From the NCBI GenBank assembly GCA_964557545.1, contig CAZLAK010000004.1, positions 10,299 to 74,298 of the forward strand: a DNA stretch of 64,000 bases, written 5' to 3'. The notes under the pieces were generated by a model. The model saw nothing but the letters and a program-made list of their open reading frames with translations, had not been told where the DNA came from and did not search any database. The position numbers and the translations under genes were made by a program. The stretch comes from CAZLAK01 sp964557545. Its GTDB lineage: Bacteria > Bacillota > Desulfotomaculia > Desulfotomaculales > Pelotomaculaceae. Shown here piece after piece: positions 1 to 8,661 of the stretch (within the stretch, counting starts at the first letter, position 1; every line of letters begins with the position of its first letter).

Positions 1-164
1 TTATTTTAAATGAATGATATAATGTTAAAGCAGGGTTCTAGTGCGTGTGCTTATTATCAGTTAATTGCATTGTTATCTCTTATTCTTTCCTTGTTTTTTA
101 TTTCCTTCCCCAAATTAAAAGAGAATTATTAATTAAATTATTAATATTGAGAAGGGTGGAAGGA

Positions 165-1295
165 TTGGTGCGGGCCGGTGCAGGATGGAGCTGCCTTAAG
201 GTCTCCCGCGAGGCGGGGAGGGAAGCTACCCGCCGGGCTTTGAGAGGTTTGGGGCGGCCGGCTATCTTATTTGTTTTCACTACCAGTAATTACCAGCAAG
301 AAGAAATTTTGGCGGGTGTCCTGCAGGAAGCGGGAGAGGTGCCGTTGGTAGGCGCCTGTGGGGCAGGCGTTATTACGCCGGCCGGCATATGGAAAGAAGG
401 CGTAGCTGTGTTGGCTCTGGCGGGGGAAGAAATCCGGGGGGTAACGGCCGTTGCCGAATTTGCCGGTAGTGAGCCTTGGGAGACTGGCCGCCAGCTGGGT
501 AAAGAATTACTGGCCGGCAGTGGGGCTTCGGCCGGCACAGTGTTCGTCTTTCCGGACGGGCTGGCCGACGGCATTACAGAGATGCTCTGCGGGCTGTACG
601 ATGTGCTGGGGCCAGGGTTTACCTACACCGGCGGGGGAACAGGCGATAACCTGCGCTTTATGCAAACTTACCAGATAACTGAAAAACGTGTGGCCAGTGG
701 GGCAGTGGCCGCCGCCTTGATTACCGGCCTTCCCTGCCATTCTCTGGCGGATCACGGGTGGAAGCCGGTTGGTCCTCCCCTGGTGATCACCAAAGCGCGG
801 GGCAAGGTGGTCTATGAACTGGATGCCAGGCCGGCGTTTTTGGTTTATGCGGAGCGGCTGGGGGGAATAGAGCCGGAAAAATTGCCGGAAAAGGGACTTG
901 AATACCCTTTGGGAATGCCCAATGCGGCGGGGAGGTTTATCATGCGCGATCCCTTGCGTTTTTTACCCGGCGGGGCGATTGAGCTGGCCACTGAGGCACC
1001 CTCCAAAGCCGTAGCTTACCTGATGCACGCCCAGCCTCTTACCATCCTGGAAACCGCCCGCAAGGTAACCGCCCAGGCGCTGAGCAGGGTAAGTTCGCCG
1101 GTATTTGCTCTATTATTTAACTGTGTTTCCCGCACGCTTTTAGTAAATAATGAAGAGTTGGAACACAATACGTACAGGGAAATATTAGGAACTGTGCCGT
1201 ATGCCGGTTTTTTGACTTTTGGCGAGGTGGCAGCTTACCACTCGGCACCCCTTTTCCACAATAAAACATTGGTGGTCACGGTGGGGGGCCGGTAG
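165..1295 (+). CDS. FIST domain sensory protein
   Basis: This gene probably encodes a cytoplasmic small-ligand sensor of about 376 residues. FIST_N is followed by FIST_C. Family-typical stretches include VGACGAGVITPAG, FPDGLAD, the glycine-rich YTGGGTGDNL and the C-terminal YAGFLTFGEVAAYH. I place the start at TTG 165 (or GTG 168), 8-11 nt after the purine-rich GAAGGGTGGAAGG. The frame stays open upstream, but that part is A+T-rich and hydrophobic and does not look like FIST sequence. A TATAAT lies at 18-23. The gene ends 2 nt before a GGDEF/HD-GYP gene, so the two are very likely co-transcribed, with FIST as the input to c-di-GMP output. FIST domains occur in signalling proteins and are proposed to bind small molecules. 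The ligand is not visible here. Confidence 0.85.
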   Translation: MVRAGAGWSCLKVSREAGREATRRALRGLGRPAILFVFTTSNYQQEEILAGVLQEAGEVPLVGACGAGVITPAGIWKEGVAVLALAGEEIRGVTAVAEFAGSEPWETGRQLGKELLAGSGASAGTVFVFPDGLADGITEMLCGLYDVLGPGFTYTGGGTGDNLRFMQTYQITEKRVASGAVAAALITGLPCHSLADHGWKPVGPPLVITKARGKVVYELDARPAFLVYAERLGGIEPEKLPEKGLEYPLGMPNAAGRFIMRDPLRFLPGGAIELATEAPSKAVAYLMHAQPLTILETARKVTAQALSRVSSPVFALLFNCVSRTLLVNNEELEHNTYREILGTVPYAGFLTFGEVAAYHSAPLFHNKTLVVTVGGR

Positions 1296-1297
1296 AA

Positions 1298-2463
1298 ATG
1301 ATGGAACACCGTTTTGCCGAACTGGCCGTTTTGTACGAAGTTTCGGCCTGGGAGTTTCCCGGGTCGGAGAAAAAGCTGTTTGTAGAATTAGTAGAAAAGG
1401 TTAACCGCCTTTTTGGCTGCCAGCGAGTTATTTTGTTGACAAAATATAACAACAAAGGACAGATGTGCCAAACGTGGGGTTTAGAAGATTGCTTGTCCAC
1501 TGATCGCTTAGAATGCGTACTGGGATTTGTAGAACAACGGCGTACTCACCCTCACGTGTACGTGCGCGAGTTGGGAGAAACGCGTTCAATGGGTTTTTTA
1601 TACCTGGAAAGGGAAGAACCTTTCCAGCCCTGTGAGCGCCGCCTGCTAGATATTCTTTCCAAAAGGATTGGTGAGTTGCTGGGCTTCTTCTACCAGGAAC
1701 AGCAGCTTAAGTACATCAGCTCCCACGATGTACTTACCGGTCTTTACAACCGCGCTTACTTTGAGAAGGAATTGCGCCGGCTGGAAAGTGGCGAATTCTA
1801 CCCGGTGAGCATTATTTTGTGCGACCTGGACAACCTCAAGTTGGTAAACGATGCTTTTGGTCACGAGTTGGGGGATGAACTTTTACGCCGGGCAGCGGCG
1901 GCTATAACCGGGGCCGTAAGAGAAAAGGGCACGGTAGCACGCATTGGGGGAGACGAATTTGTTATTCTGTTGCCAAACACGGGCAAGACGGAGGCAGAAG
2001 CAATCGCCCAGAGGGTGATAGAGGCCGTAGAAGAAACCAACAACAAAAACCCCGACCTTCTCTTTCGCCTTTCCTTGGGGACGGCGACGGCGGAAGGGCC
2101 TGCCTCAAACTTGCGGGACCTCTGCCGGGAGGCCGATGACAAAATGTACAGGGACAAGCTGGCGCGGGGCAGCCAGTACCGGGGGGCAGTAATTCACGTT
2201 CTTAAGGCGGCTTTGGCAGCCAAGGATTTTGTAGCCAAAGGCCATACGGAGAGAGTAAAACAGTACGCCTGCTTGTTGGGTGAGGCTGTGGGCTTGTCGC
2301 GTGCAGAGATGGACGATCTCCAGCTTTTAGCCGAAATACACGACATTGGAAAATTAGGGATACCGGAGCACATATTGATGAAAAAGGAGCCGCTGACGCC
2401 AAAGGAATGGGAGGAGATTGTGCGCCACCCGGAGGTGGGTTACCGCATTGCCCTTTCTTCTCC
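1298..2463 (+). CDS. GGDEF and HD-GYP dual-domain c-di-GMP protein, 3' end lost in assembly gap
   Basis: The N-terminal ~140 residues look like a GAF-type sensor. A GGDEF diguanylate cyclase domain follows (residues ~140-290), with an intact GGDEF signature in RIGGDEFVILL near residues 217-221. An HD-GYP phosphodiesterase domain starts at HTERVKQYA and carries the HD pair in IHDIGKLGIPEH near residue 348 and the HPEVG motif near 380. The GYP motif itself would lie in or beyond the run of N. Start ATG 1298 is 2 nt after the FIST stop. Synthase and phosphodiesterase halves in one chain suggest a switchable c-di-GMP module. Because a 100-N gap interrupts the frame, the real C-terminus and any further gene are unknown. 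The gene is partial in this assembly, not necessarily broken in the cell. Confidence 0.85.
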
Positions 2464-2563
2464 NNNNNNNNNNNNNNNNNNNNNNNNNNNNNNNNNNNNN
2501 NNNNNNNNNNNNNNNNNNNNNNNNNNNNNNNNNNNNNNNNNNNNNNNNNNNNNNNNNNNNNNN
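2464..2563. other. Assembly gap of 100 N
   Basis: Exactly 100 N, the conventional length for a scaffold gap of unknown size. It interrupts the HD-GYP domain. The 82 nt after it hold an open frame ending at TGA 2643-2645, rich in Gly and Ala. This could be the tail of the same protein or of another gene. No family can be assigned. Confidence 0.97.
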
Positions 2564-2667
2564 GGGCCGGGGGAGCCGGGGAGAAGTTCGGTAGCTGGGC
2601 CGGCCGGTTTGGGAGTGGCCGCAGGGCTAGCAGTACCCCCCACTTGACGGGCAAAAGGAGGGTGGAG

Positions 2668-3294
2668 ATGCAGCCGCCAGACGGGATACCGGACGAAGTA
2701 CTCATTCAAAGGAGCAAGAACGGCGACTTAGATGCTTTTGAACAGCTGGTACGCCGCTACGAAAGCAAGGTTTACACCATTGCCTACCGTTTTTTGGGAA
2801 ACCACGCCGACGCGCTGGATCTCGCCCAGGAGACTTTCCTGCGCTTGTACCAGGCTCTGCCCGGCTTCCGTGGCGAATCCAGCTTCATGACTTGGTTGTA
2901 CCGCATTATTGCTAATGCCTGCCGCGACGAAATTCGCCGCCAGCAAAAGCACGGGTCCCTCTCCTTAAACGACAACAGCGGTGAGGCGGCGGCCGGTGAT
3001 TACCAGGGCGCCGGGCAGAAGATGGGCATATTTATCCCTTCCCCCGAAGAAGCCGTTGAGCGGAAGGAGTTAAACGAAACTATCCAGGAGTGCCTCAACT
3101 CCCTTTCCGAGGAGCACCGGCTGGTGCTGGTAATGAGGGAGATCCAGGGGATGAGCTACGAGGAAATTGCCGGTGTAATGAACTGCTCGCTGGGAACAGT
3201 AAAGTCGCGGCTAAATCGAGCAAGGCAATCTTTTAAAGAAAAATTCAGCGAAAAGTGGGAACTTTTAGGCCGGGATTCTCGTCTAGCAAGGTAA
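2668..3294 (+). CDS. ECF-type RNA polymerase sigma factor (SigW-like)
   Basis: This 208-residue protein has sigma-70 region 2 (residues ~8-95; AFEQLVRRYESKVYTIAYRF, the core-binding DALDLAQETFLRLYQALPGF, and the -10 recognition FMTWLYRIIANACRDEIRR). A variable linker follows, then region 4 (residues ~145-195; LNSLSEEHRLVLVMREIQG, SYEEIAGVMNCSLGTVKSR helix-turn-helix). Regions 1 and 3 are absent, as in ECF factors. Start ATG 2668 has a full AAAGGAGGG SD sequence. Upstream the frame runs back through the N gap and is meaningless there. The next gene, 13 nt downstream, encodes a zinc-finger anti-sigma factor, the usual sigma/anti-sigma operon. The autoregulated promoter would lie in or before the gap and cannot be seen. 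Confidence 0.93.
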   Translation: MQPPDGIPDEVLIQRSKNGDLDAFEQLVRRYESKVYTIAYRFLGNHADALDLAQETFLRLYQALPGFRGESSFMTWLYRIIANACRDEIRRQQKHGSLSLNDNSGEAAAGDYQGAGQKMGIFIPSPEEAVERKELNETIQECLNSLSEEHRLVLVMREIQGMSYEEIAGVMNCSLGTVKSRLNRARQSFKEKFSEKWELLGRDSRLAR

Positions 3295-3307
3295 GGAGGG
3301 ATGAAAA

Positions 3308-4510
3308 ATGCAGTGCCTCAAAGTAAAGGAACTGCTCTCCCCCTACCTTGACGGGATGCTCGACCCGGGGGAGGAGGCGGCGCTGTCTTCCCACCTGGCT
3401 TCCTGCCCGGAATGCCGGGCGGAGCAGCGCGCCCTTTTAGAGGCACTGGCACACCTCAAAGCCCTCCCCGACCTTGTGCCGCCTGCAAATTTTAGTGCTG
3501 GTGTGATGGAGAAAGTGAGGTCCCTGCCCAAAAGGGCCTCAAAGCCGGCCGGCCGCCTGGGGAAAGCAGTGGTCTGTTTGCGTGAGCTGGCCCGCGGCCG
3601 CTGGTCGCCGCTGGTGGCGGCAGCCGCTGCCTTTGTGCTGGTGGCGGGTATAACGTTTTACACCTACGGCCCGCCCGTTAATTGGGGCAAGCCCGGTATG
3701 GTAAGTACGCAGCCGGGCACGGCAGCGGTGGCCTCAAAAGAGCTGCCCCCAGCCGGCGGAGAAGTATCTCTAAACCCTTATGCTGGGGGTAGCGGTTACG
3801 CGGCCGAAAGCACAGGCAGTGAAGAGGCCAGCACGGCATTGCCGCCGGCAGAGGAAGAGGCCGGCGCGGCTCTGCCCGGTGAAGAGGCAAAAGAAACCAG
3901 CTGGCTAACACCCAAAGAAGAGCGTTTGTTGAGCCTTTTGGCAGAGCAGGCTTATGGATCCGCAAGCGGCGGTGCCTCCAAAACGGCAGCAGCCCCGCGT
4001 ACAGTGGCAGTTAAAGAAGGAGTGATCTCCCAGCAGGTAGCTTACGGTTACCTGCCCGTGGCCAGCAAAGAGGGCAGCCGGCTGGTGCGCAGCGCCCGGC
4101 TTACCTTAAAGCCGGCAGTTGATTGGCCAAAAGCCTGTAACGACATTGCCAGTGCAGCTGCTTCATGCGGCGGTTCCATTCTGAGTAAAAGTGAAAGCTC
4201 CATAACCGTTAAAGTGCCGGCGGAAAAATTTAAGGAAACCATTGACTTAATCCAGGCAATGGGTAGTTCTATCCTGCGCCAGATCAGCGCAGTAGACGCT
4301 ACTGACAAGTACCTGGCCTGCGAGGAGAAGATTAAAGAACTGTCTTCTGAAGAGCAGGCGCTTAAAGCATTAGCCGACGGCCCGGAGGCAAGTACCGGTG
4401 TGCTTGAGCGCCTGGCAGCAGTGCAGGTGGAACTCGAACGGCAGAAAAAACTGCTCGCTTCCCTGGTTGAGAACGTTGAGACGGCCACTATCAGGGTTGA
4501 CCTGGAATAA
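3308..4510 (+). CDS. Anti-sigma factor with zf-HC2 and DUF4349 domains
   Basis: This 400-residue membrane protein is the likely partner of the adjacent ECF sigma factor. Residues 1-50 form a zinc anti-sigma (zf-HC2) module with C3 and the HLASCPEC motif (HxxxCxxC). One transmembrane segment is near residues 98-118 (SPLVAAAAAFVLVAGITF). A low-complexity Glu/Ala/Ser/Pro extracytoplasmic linker follows. The C-terminal ~140 residues (SARLTLKPAVDW to the end, with a coiled-coil AVQVELERQKKLL) match the DUF4349 pattern. The expected topology is a cytoplasmic zinc domain holding the sigma factor and an outer domain sensing the envelope. The signal is unknown. Start ATG 3308 follows AAGGAGGG. Confidence 0.88.
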   Translation: MQCLKVKELLSPYLDGMLDPGEEAALSSHLASCPECRAEQRALLEALAHLKALPDLVPPANFSAGVMEKVRSLPKRASKPAGRLGKAVVCLRELARGRWSPLVAAAAAFVLVAGITFYTYGPPVNWGKPGMVSTQPGTAAVASKELPPAGGEVSLNPYAGGSGYAAESTGSEEASTALPPAEEEAGAALPGEEAKETSWLTPKEERLLSLLAEQAYGSASGGASKTAAAPRTVAVKEGVISQQVAYGYLPVASKEGSRLVRSARLTLKPAVDWPKACNDIASAAASCGGSILSKSESSITVKVPAEKFKETIDLIQAMGSSILRQISAVDATDKYLACEEKIKELSSEEQALKALADGPEASTGVLERLAAVQVELERQKKLLASLVENVETATIRVDLE

Positions 4511-4536
4511 ATAATAAATTAAAATAAAGAGGACTA

Positions 4537-4585
4537 AAAACCTTTCGCCCCCGCCCGGCGAAAGCGGAGGGCGAAAGGTTTTTTC
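4537..4585 (+). terminator. Rho-independent terminator of the sigma/anti-sigma operon
   Basis: Long stem AACCTTTCGCCC / GGGCGAAAGGTT followed by TTTTTTCTT, 27 nt after the anti-sigma stop codon. Confidence 0.93.
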
Positions 4586-4639
4586 TTGTAATAAGGCAGA
4601 ACAAAGGGTAAAATGTGGGTAAGGCGGCTGGCTCTTGTT

Positions 4640-4670
4640 TTGCATATTAATAGAGAAGCCACGTTATAAT
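4640..4670 (+). promoter_or_regulatory. Sigma-A-type promoter for the Nfu gene
   Basis: Exact TATAAT at 4665-4670, with TTGCAT at 4640-4645 as a candidate -35 (19-bp spacer). It lies 28 nt before the ATG, after the upstream terminator, so the Nfu gene is a single-gene transcript. Confidence 0.6.
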
Positions 4671-4698
4671 AAGCAGTAACGAAGGGGGGTCAAAAGGC

Positions 4699-4920
4699 AT
4701 GAAGGAAAGAGTCCAGGAAGTACTAAACAAAGTTCGCCCGTTTTTGCAGCGCGACGGCGGTGACGTTGAGCTGGTCGATGTAAGTGCCGATGGACTGGTG
4801 AAGGTGCGCTTAAAAGGAGCCTGCGGCGGCTGACCCGGTGCTACCATCACCCTAAAGCAGGGGATTGAGCGGGTGCTCAAGCAGGAAATTCCGGAAGTAA
4901 AAAAAGTGGTGCAGGTATAA
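4699..4920 (+). CDS. NifU C-terminal domain (Nfu) protein, probable selenoprotein (UGA at residue 45)
   Basis: Read through one in-frame TGA (4831-4833), this is a complete 73-residue Nfu iron-sulfur scaffold/carrier domain. It has the start [17 protein letters not shown], the signature [12 protein letters not shown], the cluster motif [14 protein letters not shown], then [14 protein letters not shown]. Nfu proteins have CxxC here. C42 is present and the TGA falls exactly where the second Cys is expected. Everything after it is conserved, and the true stop is TAA 4918. SD GGGGGG at 4685-4690, own TATAAT upstream, terminator at 4937-4973. The organism almost certainly decodes UGA as Sec (see selD, 28013). 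Weak hairpin candidates for a SECIS are 4837-4851 (GGTG/CACC) and 4850-4862 (CCC/GGG). The alternatives are a TGC-to-TGA sequencing error or a nonsense mutation. A conventional gene caller would miss this gene. Confidence 0.8.
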
Positions 4921-4936
4921 AGCCTGTATGACAAGC

Positions 4937-4973
4937 AAAACCCCCCTTGTTTATGGGGGGCTTAATTTTTTTA
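4937..4973. terminator. Bidirectional terminator between convergent genes
   Basis: AAAACCCCCC-TTGTTTAT-GGGGGG followed by CTTAATTTTTTT on the plus strand. On the minus strand the same stem is followed by TTTTGC. It sits between the Nfu gene (+) and the secreted protein gene (-). Confidence 0.85.
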
Positions 4974-4988
4974 ATGCTTATAATTTTT

Positions 4989-5543
4989 TTAGAGAGGAAA
5001 ACCCTGCACGTAAATTCTGTAACCCTTGTTAATGTCCCTGTACTTGTCGTAGTCCAAGAAGATGATTTCAAAAGTGCCCGTTTCGCCGGGCTGCAGCTCA
5101 GAAGGGTTTAACCGGTAAATATAAGTTCTGGTCAGCTCTGCGCCAGAAGCGTCGAGCAAGCTTCCGTGAACAGTGAGTGAGTGCAGTTTTGAACTGCTGA
5201 TATTGGTTACTTCTCCGGCCACGGCAAGTATACTCAAACCTTCCGTGATGCGGGTTACATTAATGATGCAGCTGTCGTCTAAATTATTTCCCTGGGGGCT
5301 CTGGTGCACGGGGAGGTTAATAACAGCCGTTTCCCCCTCCGCATCCCACACAAATGTGCCTCCCAAAAGGCCAACCACTTCCTCCAGCGGCACCATCACC
5401 TGTCCGTCAACAGTATAACTGCTGATGCTGTGCCTGGAGCCGTTGATGATCAGGCTGATGGTTTTGGCCGCCCTCACACTGCCCGCAAGGGCCATAACCA
5501 GGGCCAAGCTGAGAGATAAAATTACCAGGGCGCGCTTTGCCAT
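4989..5543 (-). CDS. Secreted protein with copper-amine-oxidase-N-like domain
   Basis: This 184-residue exported protein has a signal peptide at residues 1-25 (short basic start, hydrophobic core LVILSLSLALVMALAG, then SVRAA). Residues ~28-75 read like the small copper amine oxidase N-terminal repeat common in clostridial surface proteins (ISLIINGSRH, DGQVMVPLEEVVGLLGGTF, WDAEGETAVI). The C-terminal ~100 residues form a beta-rich unit (ILAVAGEVTNISSSKLHSLT, LNPSELQPGETGTFEIIF) resembling FxLYD-type extracellular domains. It probably acts at the cell surface. No enzyme motif is visible. It is a single gene with a shared terminator downstream. Despite the domain name no metal-binding or oxidase chemistry is implied. 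Confidence 0.75.
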   Translation of the reverse strand: MAKRALVILSLSLALVMALAGSVRAAKTISLIINGSRHSISSYTVDGQVMVPLEEVVGLLGGTFVWDAEGETAVINLPVHQSPQGNNLDDSCIINVTRITEGLSILAVAGEVTNISSSKLHSLTVHGSLLDASGAELTRTYIYRLNPSELQPGETGTFEIIFLDYDKYRDINKGYRIYVQGFPL

Positions 5544-5646
5544 AAAAATTCCTCCCGCGCCTTTTTACTACTACTGACGCAGGAGGCGGCTCAAAAGTTC
5601 CAGCTTAAAAAGTTAAAAATTAGGTGCCTGGCACCGCGGGATTAAC

Positions 5647-7635
5647 TTATTGGGTGACGGTGCGGCATTCTTTTATGAGGCTTTCTACCACGGCCGGGTC
5701 GGCCAAGGTGGTTACGTCGCCCAGCTGGTCGGCTTCGCCGGCAGCCAGTTTTCTTAGTATTCTGCGCAAAATCTTGCCGCTTCTGGTTTTGGGCAGGGCC
5801 TTTGTAAAGATGATGACGTCGGGAGAAGCGATGGGCCCTATTTCTTTGCGGACGTGCTTGATGAGCTCCTGCCGCAGCTCCTCGGAGGGTTCCACCCCGT
5901 CCTTTAAGGTGACGTAAGCAAAGATGCCCTCTCCTTTTATGTCGTGCGGGTAGCCGACAACGGCTGCCTCGGCCACTTTGGGGTGGGCTACCAGGGAGCT
6001 TTCTATTTCTGCTGTGCCCAGGCGGTGCCCGGAGACATTGATCACATCGTCCACCCGGCCCATGAGCCAATAGTAGCCGTCTTCGTCTTTGCGCGCTCCG
6101 TCGCCGGTGAAGTAGTAGCCGGGGTACTGAACAAAATAGGTGTTTTTAAACCTGTTCGGTTCGCCGTAAACTCCGCGCATAATGCCCGGCCAGGGCCTGT
6201 CGATAACCAGGTAGCCGCCCTCGTTGACGCCGGCTTCGCTGCCGTCCTGGCGTATGATTTTTGGGGTGATGCCGAAAAAGGGCAGGGTGGCCGACCCCGG
6301 TTTGGTAGGCGTGCTGCCGGGAAGCGGCGTTATCAGTATGCCGCCCGTTTCTGTCTGCCACCAGGTATCGACAATGGGGCACCTCCCGCCACCGATTACC
6401 CGGTAGTACCACATCCAGGCTTCGGGGTTGATGGGCTCACCCACCGTGCCCAAAAGGCGCAGGCTGCTCAAGTCCCTGCTCAGCGGCCACCTCTCGCCCT
6501 CCCTCATCATGGCTCTGATGGCCGTAGGAGCGGTGTAGAAGATATTTACCCGGTGTTTTTCCACTACCTGCCAGAAACGGTCCGGCTGCGGGTAGTTGGG
6601 AACGCCCTCAAACATGAGGACAGTGGCGCCGGCTGACAGCGGCCCGTAGACGATGTAGCTGTGGCCGGTCACCCAGCCGATGTCCGCCGTGCACCAGAAG
6701 ACATCGTCGTCCTGGTAGTCGAAGACGTACTTAAAAGTAACGGTGGCGAAGAGCAGGTAGCCGCCGGTAGTGTGCAATACGCCTTTGGGCTTGCCGGTGC
6801 TGCCGCTGGTGTAGAGGATAAAGAGCGGGTCTTCGGCGTCCATTTCTTCCGGTTCGCAGGTGTCAGGCGCGGCCTGCATGAGCTCGTGCCACCAGTGGTC
6901 GCGGCCCGGCTCCATGTAACAGGGCTTATCATTTAACCGCCTGACGACAATGCAGTTTTTCACCCCGGGGCATTCTTTTAAGGCCTGGTCGACGGTTTCC
7001 TTGCAGGAGAGAACCTTGCCGCCGCGCAGGCCGCCGTTAACCGTAATCACTGTTTCAGCGCCGCAGTCCAGGATGCGGTCGCGCAAAGACTCGGCGCTAA
7101 AGCCGCCGAAGACGACGCTGTGTATGGCGCCGATACGGGCACAGGCCAGCATGGCTATGGGAAGCTCCGGGATCATGGGCATGTAAAGAGTTACCCGGTC
7201 ACCCCTCTTTACGCCCAGCCTTTTTAGGGCGTTGGCAAACTTGCAGACATCCCGGTGCAGCTGCAAGTAGGTGTAGGTCTTAACTTCTTCGTCCGGTTCG
7301 CCCTGCCAGATGATGGCGGCCTTGTTTTTCCGCCAGCCCTTAAGGTGGCGGTCAAGGCAGTTGTAAGCGGCGTTGAGCTTGGCGCCGCGGAAGTAGCGCA
7401 CAAAAACGTCCCCCTGGAAGCTGTACTCTTCCACTGCCTCCCACTTCTTAAACCAGTCGATGTGCTCTTCGGCCATTTCGGCCCAGAAACCGGCAGGGTC
7501 TTCTATAGAGCGACGGTACATCTCTTCTCTTTCCTGCCTGCTCTTTAAGCGGGATTTCTCTACTGTGCTAGGCGGAGGGTTAAATACTCTCATTTCCGTT
7601 AAAAGACTTTCCATGGATTTTTTTGCGGCGGTCAT
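5647..7635 (-). CDS. acs: Acetyl-CoA synthetase (AMP-forming)
   Basis: This enzyme converts acetate, ATP and CoA to acetyl-CoA via acetyl-AMP in the cytoplasm. It is 662 residues, normal for the family. The N-terminal acetyl-CoA synthetase leader is present. The AMP-binding P-loop [11 protein letters not shown] is at ~271-281, [11 protein letters not shown] and [10 protein letters not shown] (A5) follow, then [17 protein letters not shown] (A8 hinge region) and [21 protein letters not shown]. The catalytic lysine sits in [10 protein letters not shown] (K621), the residue that protein acetylases modify in this family. Start ATG 7635 is preceded by CCAGGAGGT. A single gene between terminators. 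The sirtuin at 53299 is a candidate for reactivating the acetylated enzyme, inferred from the known Acs-sirtuin relationship and not from proximity. Confidence 0.97.
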   Translation of the reverse strand: MTAAKKSMESLLTEMRVFNPPPSTVEKSRLKSRQEREEMYRRSIEDPAGFWAEMAEEHIDWFKKWEAVEEYSFQGDVFVRYFRGAKLNAAYNCLDRHLKGWRKNKAAIIWQGEPDEEVKTYTYLQLHRDVCKFANALKRLGVKRGDRVTLYMPMIPELPIAMLACARIGAIHSVVFGGFSAESLRDRILDCGAETVITVNGGLRGGKVLSCKETVDQALKECPGVKNCIVVRRLNDKPCYMEPGRDHWWHELMQAAPDTCEPEEMDAEDPLFILYTSGSTGKPKGVLHTTGGYLLFATVTFKYVFDYQDDDVFWCTADIGWVTGHSYIVYGPLSAGATVLMFEGVPNYPQPDRFWQVVEKHRVNIFYTAPTAIRAMMREGERWPLSRDLSSLRLLGTVGEPINPEAWMWYYRVIGGGRCPIVDTWWQTETGGILITPLPGSTPTKPGSATLPFFGITPKIIRQDGSEAGVNEGGYLVIDRPWPGIMRGVYGEPNRFKNTYFVQYPGYYFTGDGARKDEDGYYWLMGRVDDVINVSGHRLGTAEIESSLVAHPKVAEAAVVGYPHDIKGEGIFAYVTLKDGVEPSEELRQELIKHVRKEIGPIASPDVIIFTKALPKTRSGKILRRILRKLAAGEADQLGDVTTLADPAVVESLIKECRTVTQ

Positions 7636-7775
7636 GGTTTACCTCCTGGCTTTTAGGTCTTCAAGTAAAAAAAGGCGGCAGTTAACCGTCTTTTGACTTA
7701 TCTTTATTTTACAATAACATTATAACTAACTTAATAGTTTATCATTTAGTTACCGTATTGAGAGGTTAAAAAGAC

Positions 7776-7800
7776 AAAAAACCGATTTAAACGGTTTTTT
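7776..7800. terminator. Symmetric A/T-flanked hairpin, probable terminator
   Basis: AAAAAACCG-ATTTAAA-CGGTTTTTT works on both strands. On the minus strand it backs up the stronger terminator at 7804-7840 and insulates acs. Confidence 0.7.
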
Positions 7801-7803
7801 AGG

Positions 7804-7840
7804 ATAAAAAAACCACCCCCAAACCGCAGTTTTGGGGGTG
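7804..7840 (-). terminator. Terminator of the coat-protein genes
   Basis: On the minus strand CACCCCCAAA-actgcgg-TTTGGGGGTG is followed by GGTTTTTTT, about 20 nt after the coat-protein stop codon. Confidence 0.9.
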
Positions 7841-7858
7841 AATGAACGGGGGTCCAGG

Positions 7859-8290
7859 TTATGATACCGGGTTTTGCGGCGGGCGGTAAGGGCTCTGCTG
7901 CACCTGGTGGGCGATTTCACCGGTCATCTGGTGCACGCCTGCTCCCGCCCCAAATCCGTACTGGGGAATTCCCGGCGAAATTCCCGGCTGGTAGGGCTGG
8001 TGTATGCCGGGCTGGCGGAACACAGTGCTTTGCAAGCGCTGGTAGTCCTGGTTCCACCTGGTCAGGTTCTGGTTTACATCATTAGCGCTGGCCATTTTGA
8101 CCTGATACCAGCCCCGGCTGTGCATTTCGTGGAACATTTCGTGTTGGATTTGGTGTTCGTCCCTTAAAAGGCTCATAAATGTTTCCATAAGGTGACTGTT
8201 GGCCGCCTCCGAAGCAGCGGCGTTGTACCCGTGGGCAATATACTTTTGTGTAATCAGCGAGTCTGTCAAGCGCTCCCTTTCATCAATCAC
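7859..8290 (-). CDS. CotF-family spore coat protein
   Basis: This 143-residue protein starts MIDERERLTDSLITQKYI. The helical part (residues ~1-75) has the CotF-like pattern of a ferritin-like bundle with SLLRDEHQIQHEMFHEMHSRGWY. The tail (residues ~85-143) is rich in Gln, Pro, Gly and Tyr, as in coat proteins. Start GTG 8290 is chosen because GGAGGTG precedes it; the frame is open further upstream but overlaps the next coat gene. It lies 11 nt after the gene at 8302-8508, so the two form a small operon, presumably expressed in the mother cell during sporulation. I did not identify the sporulation promoter. Confidence 0.85.
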   Translation of the reverse strand: MIDERERLTDSLITQKYIAHGYNAAASEAANSHLMETFMSLLRDEHQIQHEMFHEMHSRGWYQVKMASANDVNQNLTRWNQDYQRLQSTVFRQPGIHQPYQPGISPGIPQYGFGAGAGVHQMTGEIAHQVQQSPYRPPQNPVS

Positions 8291-8301
8291 GTTTTCACCT
8301 C

Positions 8302-8508
8302 CTAAAACTGTCTTGGCGGAGTTGCGCTTTGCACGTGCCGCAGCAGGGTTTCGTAGTGGCTGCGGTGCCTTTCGGCTGCTCTGGTGTACAGCTGCTGGAG
8401 GCGGGGATCGTTGGACTGCTGGGCGTAAGACATGCATTTGGCAATAGCCAGTGCCTCCACTTTGAGCTGGTCACCGATGTAGGAGAGTTCTTTATCGGTT
8501 ATTTGCAA
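8302..8508 (-). CDS. Small CotF-like spore coat-associated protein
   Basis: This 68-residue, mostly helical protein has a first stretch (TDKELSYIGDQLKVEALAIAK) matching the beginning of CotF-like coat proteins and a second helix LQQLYTRAAERHRSHYETLL. It looks like a half-bundle that may pair with the CotF-like protein encoded 11 nt downstream. Start TTG 8508 follows GGGAGGTGG at 9 nt. The role in the coat is inferred from resemblance and neighbour. No enzymatic motif is seen. Confidence 0.75.
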   Translation of the reverse strand: MQITDKELSYIGDQLKVEALAIAKCMSYAQQSNDPRLQQLYTRAAERHRSHYETLLRHVQSATPPRQF

Positions 8509-8583
8509 AGAAAACCACCTCCCTTGTAATGTTATTTTGACCCAAAAAACACATTTAAATGCGGTATAAATTAACCCGGCGCC

Positions 8584-8616
8584 GAAAAAAAATAACCCGG
8601 TTTTAAAAACCGGGTG
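8584..8616 (-). terminator. Terminator of the CBS-ACT gene
   Basis: On the minus strand ACCCGGTTTTTAAAACCGGGT is followed by a T-rich tract (complement of 8584-8594). It lies downstream of the minus-strand stop codon at 8662. Confidence 0.85.
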
Positions 8617-8661
8617 CTTTAAGAAGCTTTTTTCGCCGCGGCCAGCGGCCGCTTTTAAATT

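Noticed and set aside
1298..2647. Continuous open frame across the N gap linking GGDEF/HD-GYP to 2647
   Set aside because: The gap is of unknown length, so the reading frame across it is meaningless. The CDS is ended at the gap.
2407..2667. Upstream extension of the sigma factor through the gap
   Set aside because: It contains N and lies antiphase to HD-GYP. The strong SD and conserved start are at 2668.
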